Below, in pieces: positions 1-6,114 of a stretch of 8,117 nt of DNA. Made by a program: the position numbers and the translations under genes. This DNA comes from Nitrogeniibacter sp041600915. GTDB lineage: Bacteria > Pseudomonadota > Gammaproteobacteria > Burkholderiales > Rhodocyclaceae. Below the pieces are notes generated by a model that was given only the letters and a program-made list of their open reading frames with translations, did no database searches and was not told the DNA's origin. The stretch is from NCBI GenBank assembly GCA_041600915.1, contig JBFIJC010000163.1, forward strand, positions 1-8,117. Reading direction: 5' to 3'. Within the stretch, counting starts at the first letter, position 1. Each line of letters opens with the position of its first letter.

Positions 1-522
1 CCGGTCGATCAGCGCCTCGCCGAGAACAACGACAAGGTCCGCATCTTCGCGCCCTACCACCTCGAATCACTTGCTGTGGCGCGCGATCCGTCGCGTGTGC
101 CGCCTGTCAAAGGCTCAGCCGCCACGGCGCTTGAAGTGTTCACCCGCGAAAAGATCGGCGTCGAAACCGCCAGCCTCGCCGACGACTTTCTGCTCAGCGT
201 GCTCAATGGCCGACTGCGCAGCAACGTCGTGCACTACAAGACGGTCGGCGACGCCGTCGCCGCGCTCAAGGCCGGCAGCATTTCGGCGGTGATGGCCTCA
301 CGCGCCGAAATCGAAGGCGCACTGGGTGAGCCTGGCCACATTGATGTCGGCCCGGTGTCGATGCCGGAGCTTCGCATCAAGGGCTGGTCGCTGGGCATGG
401 CGGTCAAGGCCGACAGCACCGCACTGGCCGACGCCTTGTCTCAAGCCATGATCGACATTCAACGTGACGGCACACTGGCGCGCATCTTCAAAGAACACGG
501 CATCACTCATCAAACCCCCTGA
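1..522 (+). CDS. Periplasmic solute-binding protein (family 3 type), C-terminal part
   Basis: The frame is open from base 1 to a TGA at 520-522, giving the last 173 residues; the start and any signal peptide lie left of the window. The fragment looks like the second lobe of a family 3 bacterial solute-binding protein. A segment around residues 81-105 (VGDAVAALKAGSISAVMAS) matches the 'repeat count, then dependence on a small lobe' pattern of this fold. The end (ADALSQAMIDIQRDG, then IFKEHGI) is the family's typical C-terminal helix. Because it sits 40 bp before a YVTN propeller gene and a cytochrome b561 gene, I infer it is the solute-binding-like protein often found beside PQQ alcohol dehydrogenases (MoxJ/PedB-like). 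In that setting it may aid the quinoprotein rather than serve a transporter. An ordinary amino-acid-type binding protein is the alternative, and the ligand cannot be read from the sequence. Confidence 0.82.
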   Translation, partial: PVDQRLAENNDKVRIFAPYHLESLAVARDPSRVPPVKGSAATALEVFTREKIGVETASLADDFLLSVLNGRLRSNVVHYKTVGDAVAALKAGSISAVMASRAEIEGALGEPGHIDVGPVSMPELRIKGWSLGMAVKADSTALADALSQAMIDIQRDGTLARIFKEHGITHQTP

Positions 523-562
523 CAGAAGAACCGATGGCATGACCATCGGCAAGGAGACAAAC

Positions 563-1513
563 ATGCATAAATCAATGGCGAAAACCGTGCTCTCACTGGC
601 ACTCATCGGATTTGCCGGCGCCGTGCTGGCGGCCCCGCTGGCCTATGTACCCAACGAAAAATCCGGCACCGTCAGCGTCATCGACACCGCCACCGACACC
701 GTCACCACCACGCTCAAGATCAGCGAGCGTCCGCGCGGGATCGCCATCGCGCCCGACGGCAGCCGCCTGTATCTTACCGACTCGCCCACCGAGTCGCTCA
801 TCGTCGTCGATCTGGCCACCGGCAAGCCCGTCGACAGCTGGAAGCTCGGCGACTCGCCGGAGGGCTTGTACATCTCCAAAGACGGCAAGCTGCTCGCCGC
901 CGCGGTTGAAGAAGACAACAGCGTGGCCCTGCTCGAAGCGGCCACCGGCAAGACGCTGGCGCACATCAAGGTCAAGGGCGAAAACCCGGAGCACGCGGTG
1001 TTCAGCCCCGATGGCAAGTGGCTTTACGCCAGCGCCGAAGACGCCGAGCAGGTCGACGTGATCGACGTCGCCACCATGAAGCAGGTCGCGCAGATTCCGG
1101 TCGCCAAGCGTCCGCGCGGCATCGCCTTTACGCCCGACGGCACCCGCGCCTATGTGGCCTGCGAGATTGACAACACGGTGTTTGCCATCGATGTGGCCAC
1201 GCACACGGTGATCGCCAGCATCCCCGCCGGCAAGTTCTCCAACGGCGTCACCATCAGCCCCGACGGCAAGCGGGTCTATATCTCCAATGGCAAAGACGGC
1301 ACGGTGATGGCCATCGACACCATGAGCAATACCGTGGTCGGCACCGTCGCGGTCGGCAAGCGCCCCTGGAACATGGCCATCACCCCGGACGGCGCCAAGC
1401 TCTACGTGGCCAATGGCCGCTCCGACACCGTCACCGTGATCGACACCGCCAGCCTCAAGGCAATCAAGGACATCCCGGTCGGCAGCTTCCCCTGGGGCGT
1501 GGTGATCCGATGA
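563..1513 (+). CDS. Exported seven-bladed YVTN beta-propeller protein, PQQ-catabolism associated
   Basis: This 316-residue protein has an N-terminal signal peptide: Lys/Arg-poor start MHKSMAK, a hydrophobic core at about residues 8-24, and likely cleavage after AVLA before APLAY. The rest is seven repeats of about 42 residues. Most begin with a PDG-x-x-x-Y turn and carry a T-V-x-x-I-D strand, ending in a P-x-G/N-x-x-I strand. The last repeat ends at the C-terminus, so the propeller is complete with no extra domain. The ATG at 563 was chosen because AAGGAG (551-556) lies 6 bases upstream. The reading frame extends up to 464, but that would bury the signal peptide behind 33 unlikely residues. 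The family matches what is annotated as PQQ-dependent catabolism-associated beta-propeller. Its molecular role is not established; a periplasmic scaffold or relay for the quinoprotein is a guess. It ends in an ATGA overlap with the next gene. Confidence 0.9.
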   Translation: MHKSMAKTVLSLALIGFAGAVLAAPLAYVPNEKSGTVSVIDTATDTVTTTLKISERPRGIAIAPDGSRLYLTDSPTESLIVVDLATGKPVDSWKLGDSPEGLYISKDGKLLAAAVEEDNSVALLEAATGKTLAHIKVKGENPEHAVFSPDGKWLYASAEDAEQVDVIDVATMKQVAQIPVAKRPRGIAFTPDGTRAYVACEIDNTVFAIDVATHTVIASIPAGKFSNGVTISPDGKRVYISNGKDGTVMAIDTMSNTVVGTVAVGKRPWNMAITPDGAKLYVANGRSDTVTVIDTASLKAIKDIPVGSFPWGVVIR

Positions 1514-2034
1514 GCGCGCGCTACAGCCGCGTTGCCATGGGCCTGCACTGGCTCATGGCGGTGCTTGTGATCGGCTTGATGGGCTGGGGGCTGTGGATGG
1601 CCGACCTGCCCAAAGGGCCGGAGCGCGGCTGGGCCTTCGGCATCCACAAGTCCTTCGGGATGCTGGCCTGGCTGCTCATTTTTGTGCGCCTGGCCTGGCG
1701 CATCGGGCATCGGCCGCCACCCAACCCCGCGCTGAGCACCACTGAAACACGCCTGGCCAACGGGGCGCATCACCTGCTCTATGTCTTGCTGGTGATCGTG
1801 CCCACCATGGGGCTGACCTCGGTCAACTTCACCAAATACCCGCTCAAGTTCTTTGGGCTTGAAATTCCCAAGGCGGGCTGGCCGGATGAAACACTCAACG
1901 CGCTGTTCAGCACCACGCACAAGTTCCTGGCGTGGACGCTGATCGCGATGGTCGCGCTTCACATCGCCGCAGCACTGCGCCACGCCATGCGCCGAGACGG
2001 CACCATGCAGCGCATGCTGCCAGGCCGACACTAG
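1510..2034 (+). CDS. Cytochrome b561 (CybB-like) four-helix membrane protein
   Basis: This 174-residue inner-membrane di-haem cytochrome b has four hydrophobic segments at about residues 11-31, 44-64, 88-104 and 139-156. Histidines stand where the family needs haem ligands: H13 (LHWL), H46 (IHKS), H87/H88 (GAHHLLY), H137 (TTHKF) and H151 (ALHIAA). The N-terminus S-R-Y-S-R-V-A-M-G-L-H-W-L-M is typical of bacterial b561 proteins. These proteins pass electrons between a periplasmic donor or acceptor and quinone. The start ATG (1510) overlaps the stop codon of the propeller gene (ATGA) and has no good ribosome binding site of its own, so translation is probably coupled. Beside a propeller and a binding protein of PQQ loci, a role as electron outlet of the periplasmic alcohol oxidation is likely but inferred. 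Confidence 0.92.
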   Translation: MSARYSRVAMGLHWLMAVLVIGLMGWGLWMADLPKGPERGWAFGIHKSFGMLAWLLIFVRLAWRIGHRPPPNPALSTTETRLANGAHHLLYVLLVIVPTMGLTSVNFTKYPLKFFGLEIPKAGWPDETLNALFSTTHKFLAWTLIAMVALHIAAALRHAMRRDGTMQRMLPGRH

Positions 2035-2180
2035 ACAGTCCGCGATACACATGTGCATCGTAACGGCACACCTGCTCCATTTATGAACAGGTGTGCCGTG
2101 CACGCCTTGTGGCCGCTACGTCAACTTCCTCACCCGCCAGCGCGCACGCCACCCAGATTCGACATCACCAGTCGCCCGTT
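2035..2180. other. Convergent intergenic spacer with palindromes
   Basis: This 146-bp gap lies between the 3' ends of the + strand cytochrome b561 gene and the - strand VOC gene. It contains an 18-bp near-palindrome at 2043-2060 (core CACATGTG, one mismatched pair) and a 12-bp perfect hairpin at 2063-2099. No coding region or promoter was recognised. Confidence 0.6.
2063..2099. terminator. Probable bidirectional terminator hairpin between convergent genes
   Basis: The arms ACGGCACACCTG (2063-2074) and CAGGTGTGCCGT (2088-2099) are perfectly complementary over 12 bp, around a 13-base loop. The hairpin lies 28 bases after the b561 stop and about 80 bases after the end of the convergent VOC gene, where a shared terminator is expected. 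Neither strand has a clear T-run after the stem, so it may only slow polymerase, protect 3' ends, or work with Rho. Confidence 0.5.
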
Positions 2181-2591
2181 TCAATCATCGCGCGGGCCAA
2201 TCCAGGCAAACGGGTTGTAGGCCAGCTCCCACAAATAGCCGTCCGGATCCTTGAAGTAGCCGCTATAGCCACCCCAGAAAACCTTCTGCGGTTCCTTGGC
2301 CAACGTCGCACCCGCCGCCAGCGCCTGCGCCATCACCTGATCGACTTCGGCTTCCGATGACAGGTTGTGCGCCAGCGAAAAACCGGGGAAGCCGTCGCCG
2401 GCCTTGTCCACCTGCGCATCCTCGGCCAGGGCATCGCGCCCATACAGCCCCAGCCAGGTGCCGTTGAGCGTGAAGAAGGCGACCTCCGGCGGCGATTCCA
2501 TGCGCGGAAAGTCCAGGCCCTCTTCATAGAAGTGGATGGACGCGGCCAGATCGCGCACCCCCAGGGTGATCATGCTGATACGAGGTTTCAT
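2181..2591 (-). CDS. VOC (glyoxalase/bleomycin-resistance fold) family protein
   Basis: This 136-residue protein is a single vicinal-oxygen-chelate unit of two beta-alpha-beta-beta-beta modules. The first module starts ISMITLGVRDLAASIHFYEEGL (residues 5-26), and the second ends FKDPDGYLWELAYNP (113-127). E122 in WELAYNP is at the usual C-terminal metal position. The first-strand ligand position (near T9), often His in glyoxalases, is not His, so a classical metal site is doubtful. The substrate cannot be told; lactoylglutathione lyase activity should not be assumed. The start is set by GGAGG (minus strand, 2599-2603), 7 bases before the ATG. That ribosome binding site lies inside the 3' end of the GNAT gene, whose stop is 1 base away, so the pair is one transcript. 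Confidence 0.85.
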   Translation of the reverse strand: MKPRISMITLGVRDLAASIHFYEEGLDFPRMESPPEVAFFTLNGTWLGLYGRDALAEDAQVDKAGDGFPGFSLAHNLSSEAEVDQVMAQALAAGATLAKEPQKVFWGGYSGYFKDPDGYLWELAYNPFAWIGPRDD

Positions 2592-2592
2592 G

Positions 2593-3183
2593 TCACTGCC
2601 TCCGGTTTACGAGCGCCTGTGCATGCCACTGCGCCAATGACAAACGGTACCAGCAGTGCGCGCGCAACGGGCTGTCGGTGGCGACCGACGGATGCATGAA
2701 CTGCCCCGCCTGCTGCATCCCGAGCCGCGACATGAGGGCACGCGAACGGGTGTTGATGAGGGCCGTAAATGACACGATCTCCGACAGCGCCAACTGCTCA
2801 AATCCCACCGCCAATGCGCCATTGGCCGCCTCGGTCGCGTAACCCTGCCCCCAGAATGGCACGGCGAGCCGCCAGCCGATCTCGACGCAGGGCGAAAACG
2901 GCAAAGCCGCTGCCGGCTCATGCAATCCGACAAAGCCGATGAACTCACCGGTACTTTTCAGCTCGCAAGCCCAAAAGCCCCAGCCGCGCTGGTTGATCAA
3001 GGCTTCGAGGCGGGAAGCGAGCGCATCGCTGCCGGCGCGGGACAAGGGCGACGGAAAGAACGCCATCACTTCCGGGTCGGCATTGAGCGCAGCAAAGGGC
3101 GCGTAGTCGGCCGCTCGCCACTGGCGCAGCCGCAAACGCGCCGTCTCGAATTCAATCACCGCTTCTGCCATTGGCATGAACAT
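2593..3183 (-). CDS. GNAT family N-acetyltransferase (RimJ/RimL-like, Acetyltransf_3 type)
   Basis: A 196-residue acetyl-CoA-dependent N-acetyltransferase. The N-terminus E-T-A-R-L-R-L-R-Q-W (13-22) is the usual first strand of this GNAT branch. EIGWRLAVPFWGQGYATEA (101-119) is the core motif with the pyrophosphate-binding loop (W-G-Q-G-Y-A). NTRSRALMSRLGM near residues 143-156 is the later motif B helix. The start at 3183 was chosen because GGAGG (3189-3193) lies 5 bases upstream. The open frame reaches 3249 but has no ribosome binding site there, and ATGs at 3177 and 3171 are also too far from the Shine-Dalgarno. The natural acceptor is unknown; a small molecule or a protein N-terminus are both possible. 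It is one base from the VOC gene and probably cotranscribed with it. I see no functional tie to the alcohol oxidation genes. Confidence 0.87.
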   Translation of the reverse strand: MFMPMAEAVIEFETARLRLRQWRAADYAPFAALNADPEVMAFFPSPLSRAGSDALASRLEALINQRGWGFWACELKSTGEFIGFVGLHEPAAALPFSPCVEIGWRLAVPFWGQGYATEAANGALAVGFEQLALSEIVSFTALINTRSRALMSRLGMQQAGQFMHPSVATDSPLRAHCWYRLSLAQWHAQALVNRRQ

Positions 3184-3239
3184 CAGCACCTCCCTCGCCG
3201 TTTTAGCATAGGAAGCAAGCCCCCCAAGGTCCACGCAAG

Positions 3240-3287
3240 GGGCCGGCACTACCGGCGCTGATTCACATCAGCCCAACAGGCCGGCCC
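3240..3287. other. Nested hairpins between cytochrome c and GNAT genes
   Basis: GGGCCGGC (3240-3247) and GCCGGCCC (3280-3287) can form an 8-bp outer stem. Inside it GCTGAT (3257-3262) pairs with ATCAGC (3267-3272) around a 4-base loop. The structure lies 26 bases after the cytochrome c stop on the - strand and before the GNAT Shine-Dalgarno. There is no T-run, so it is not a clear intrinsic terminator; a 3'-end stabiliser or Rho-linked end is possible. Confidence 0.4.
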
Positions 3288-3313
3288 ATCGCAAAGCAAA
3301 GACGAAGACTGAC

Positions 3314-3634
3314 TTATTTTTCAGCGCCCGCCAGAATCCACGCAATCGCAGCATTCAGGTTGTCATTACTGATCTTTGCTTCATCGTTCGGAGTCATCGG
3401 CACCTGGCCCCAAACCCCGGAGCCGCCCTCACGCACTTTGCCAAACAGCGCAGCCTGCGCGTCGGCCTGGCCGGCGTACTTTGCCGCGATATCGCGGAAA
3501 GACGGGCCCACCATTTTTTTGTCCAGCGCATGACAGCTGATGCAACGCGCCTTTTTCACCGCGTCATACGAGGCCGACGCGGGCTGAACGAATCCGAGCG
3601 CAAGCGCTACGAGGAGCAACACTTTTGTACGCAT
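3314..3634 (-). CDS. Class I cytochrome c (c-551/c8-like), periplasmic
   Basis: This 106-residue precursor has a signal peptide at residues 1-21 (MRTKVLLLVALALGF core), likely cut after ASA before SYDAV, leaving about 85 residues. The haem attachment site is CISCH at residues 31-35, with H35 as one iron ligand. M80 in V-P-M-T-P-N is the expected second ligand. The stretch KKMVGPSFRDIAAKYAGQ (39-56), then G-S-G-V-W-G (72-76 region), closely resembles Pseudomonas-type cytochrome c-551 architecture. The ATG at 3634 is preceded by AAGGAA (3641-3646), 6 bases away; an ATG at 3691 would put 19 residues, with RRRQ, ahead of the signal peptide. The gene follows DUF779 after 20 bases, so they are likely one operon. 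An electron acceptor role for the PQQ alcohol dehydrogenase (analogous to ExaB) is inferred; general respiratory transfer is equally possible. Confidence 0.92.
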   Translation of the reverse strand: MRTKVLLLVALALGFVQPASASYDAVKKARCISCHALDKKMVGPSFRDIAAKYAGQADAQAALFGKVREGGSGVWGQVPMTPNDEAKISNDNLNAAIAWILAGAEK

Positions 3635-3654
3635 GATGATTTCCTTGAATTGAA

Positions 3655-4029
3655 TTAGCTGACGACGCCGGACGCTTCGAGTTCGGCCCATTCAGCATCG
3701 GTAAACAAACGCGATCGGGTGTGAAAGGAAACGCCTTCAGGCCCCTCCAGCGAGAAGGTGCCGCCACCTCGCGCCTCGATCACATCAATAATCAACTGGG
3801 TGTGTTTCCAGTACTCGTACTGCGAACTGCTGATGTAAAACGGTGTGCCGCCGATCTCGCCGAGAAACACATCGTTATCGACGGTGATCTCGCCCTTCAG
3901 ATAGCAGTTGGCGGCGCTGCCGTCGCAGCATCCGCCCGACTGATGAAAGAGCAGATCCGGGCCATGTTTGGCCTTGAGCCGTTCGATCAGGGCCAGGGCG
4001 GCGTCGGTGGCAATCACTCGATCGATCAT
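3655..4029 (-). CDS. DUF779 family protein, aldehyde dehydrogenase partner
   Basis: This 124-residue soluble protein has no signal peptide or membrane segment. I recognise it as DUF779 (PF05610). The hallmark is the Cys-rich segment FHQSGGCCDGSAANC (residues 28-42; C34, C35, C42). Next comes FYISSSQYEYWKHTQ (about 65-79) and a glycine-rich end GGGTFSLEGPEGVSFHTRSR. Clustered Cys and His suggest metal or redox chemistry, but this is unproven. Genes of this family commonly sit next to ExaC/AcoD-type aldehyde dehydrogenases, as here, so a helper or regulator of that enzyme is a reasonable guess. The start at 4029 is supported by AAGGAG (4036-4041), 6 bases upstream; the longer open frame to 4143 would be translated through the terminator hairpin and is rejected. 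It is followed by the cytochrome c gene after 20 bases. Confidence 0.9.
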   Translation of the reverse strand: MIDRVIATDAALALIERLKAKHGPDLLFHQSGGCCDGSAANCYLKGEITVDNDVFLGEIGGTPFYISSSQYEYWKHTQLIIDVIEARGGGTFSLEGPEGVSFHTRSRLFTDAEWAELEASGVVS

Positions 4030-4035
4030 CAAACA

Positions 4036-4174
4036 CTCCTTGAACAACCCGCGGGTCAAGAAAAGCGGGGCGACCGAAGTCGCCCCGAAAACGCTCCTGA
4101 CTGCGAGGAGGGAGAACACGGTGTGCGGCCAGACCCGGGGCATCCGCGCCCGGCCGCGAACAAGCCATTACGTT
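4036..4174 (-). promoter_or_regulatory. Structured leader upstream of DUF779
   Basis: Between the palindromic element and the DUF779 start, the minus-strand transcript can form several structures in turn. GCGGCC (4125-4130) and GGCCGC (4152-4157) form a 6-bp stem. CTCCT and AGGAG (4094-4098 and 4106-4110) form a 5-bp stem. The intrinsic terminator follows at 4062-4087. Last, CTTGA and TCAAG (4056-4060 with 4039-4043) form a small hairpin whose 3' arm covers AAG of the AAGGAG ribosome binding site. The layout resembles an attenuated or translation-controlled leader. No named riboswitch family was recognised. Confidence 0.35.
4062..4087 (-). terminator. Intrinsic terminator with UUCG tetraloop
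   Basis: Read on the minus strand, CGGGGCGAC, the loop TTCG, then GTCGCCCCG form a perfect 9-bp GC-rich stem, followed directly by CTTTTCTTG. This has all parts of a Rho-independent terminator. It ends about 20 bases before the DUF779 Shine-Dalgarno, so it can end transcripts from the aldehyde dehydrogenase and must be read through for DUF779 expression unless the DUF779 start site lies inside it. On the plus strand the downstream bases are GAAAACG, so it terminates in one direction only. Confidence 0.8.
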
Positions 4175-4315
4175 GAAGTTGTGAAGAAATCGTAGCGAGC
4201 GCAGGCAGGTCGGGGGCGGCCGGCGCGCAGCAAGCGGAATGTACTCAAGTACATGAGCATTGCGAGCACCGCCCAACGCCGAGATGCCAAGCGCAGTAGA
4301 TTTATTTACAACTTC
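4175..4315. repeat. 141-bp imperfectly palindromic intergenic element
   Basis: The ends are 17-bp inverted repeats: left GAAGTTGTGAAGAAATC (4175-4191), right the complement of GAAGTTGTAAATAAATC (4299-4315), 15 of 17 matching. The centre is ATGTACT-CA-AGTACAT (4239-4254), a 7-bp perfect inverted repeat lying within two bases of the element midpoint. Intermediate blocks also pair, for example GGGCGG (4214-4219) with CCGCCC (4269-4274). The whole could therefore fold as one long hairpin in either strand. It ends exactly at the TAA of the aldehyde dehydrogenase (4316-4318). No flanking target duplication is obvious. From memory, similar sequence with a GTACTnnAGTAC centre recurs in related betaproteobacterial genomes, which points to a MITE- or REP-like dispersed element; this was not searched. 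Confidence 0.6.
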
Positions 4316-5836
<1,521 letters not shown>

Positions 5837-5893
5837 GGTGTCTCCAGTTTTCTGAACAGTTCGGGTGCGGACATTCATCCGTCGGGAACACCA

Positions 5894-5911
5894 TCGCAGG
5901 GTGCGTGCCAA
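5894..5911 (-). promoter_or_regulatory. Sigma-54 (-24/-12) promoter of the aldehyde dehydrogenase gene
   Basis: On the minus strand the sequence reads TTGGCACG-CACC-CTGCGA. The -24 element TGGCACG (5910-5904) is perfect, the -12 element is CTGC instead of TTGC (5899-5896), and the invariant GG-N10-GC spacing is kept. By the usual geometry transcription would start near 5884, giving a leader of about 48 bases before the ATG at 5836. A sigma-54 activator gene of the AcoR family lies divergently at 6115, which supports the call. Confidence 0.8.
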
Positions 5912-5940
5912 GCACACCCGCCGCCTCACCGTTTCGTGCA

Positions 5941-6091
5941 AATCACCGGGCCATACAAGGGATTGCGCCCCAATCACCGTGCTTCGCCAAAAGCCTGGCC
6001 TGGCACGCGGCAGCGTTCGCAATGCTTCGAAAAAGCACAACTGTTCCATCATGGAGCGCCCCCGAGCAGGTGTTACACCCCTGAATCACCG
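5941..6091. promoter_or_regulatory. Three copies of AATCACCG, candidate activator half-sites
   Basis: The octamer AATCACCG occurs in the same orientation at 5941-5948, 5972-5979 and 6084-6091, in the non-coding divergent region. The first two are 31 bp apart, close to three helical turns. They lie about 60, 90 and 205 bases upstream of the predicted sigma-54 start. Their role as activator sites is inferred only from repetition and location. Confidence 0.35.
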
Positions 6092-6103
6092 AATTACGCC
6101 CCT
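6069..6103. promoter_or_regulatory. Candidate upstream activator sequence: GGTGTTACACC palindrome and 21-bp spaced repeat
   Basis: GGTGTTACACC (6069-6079) is a perfect 5+1+5 palindrome. Overlapping it, TTACACCCCT (6073-6082) recurs as TTACGCCCCT (6094-6103), with 9 of 10 bases equal and a period of 21 bp, two helical turns. The site is about 190-220 bases upstream of the predicted start of the aldehyde dehydrogenase transcript and just before the activator's own ATG. It would suit both enhancer binding and autoregulation. No known AcoR consensus was matched. Confidence 0.4.
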
Positions 6104-6114
6104 CTGCAGGCGGC

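Larger units (their letters stand above)
5837..6114. other. Divergent regulatory region between aldehyde dehydrogenase and AcoR genes
   Basis: This 278-bp non-coding stretch carries the minus-strand sigma-54 promoter (5894-5911), the AATCACCG repeats and the 6069-6103 site listed separately. It also has an inverted repeat GGGTG...CACCC (5899-5903 with 5915-5919) overlapping the promoter -24 element. I found no convincing sigma-70 promoter for the activator gene on the plus strand. Confidence 0.6.

Noticed and set aside
593..1204. Minus-strand open frame of 203 codons across the propeller gene
   Set aside because: It mirrors the propeller repeats (repetitive D-V-D-G-type composition) and has no independent support.
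2333..2527. Short frames overlapping the VOC and GNAT genes on both strands
   Set aside because: They are out-of-frame shadows rich in Arg/Ser/Pro without ribosome sites; the VOC and GNAT frames have both motifs and ribosome sites.
3184..3239. Possible sigma-70 promoter for the GNAT gene (TATGCT on the minus strand)
   Set aside because: The -10-like hexamer matches only in part and no -35 box lies at 16-18 bases, so I do not call it.
3875..4276. Minus-strand frame starting MGGARNAHVLEY, running through the palindromic element into DUF779
   Set aside because: Its first half is translated repeat element and its second half is out of frame with DUF779. Such peptides are, from memory, frequent spurious annotations of this element.
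6001..6015. Plus-strand TGGCACG that could be a sigma-54 -24 box for the activator gene
   Set aside because: Ten bases after the GG the sequence is CG, not GC, and no TTGC-like -12 element is at the right distance.
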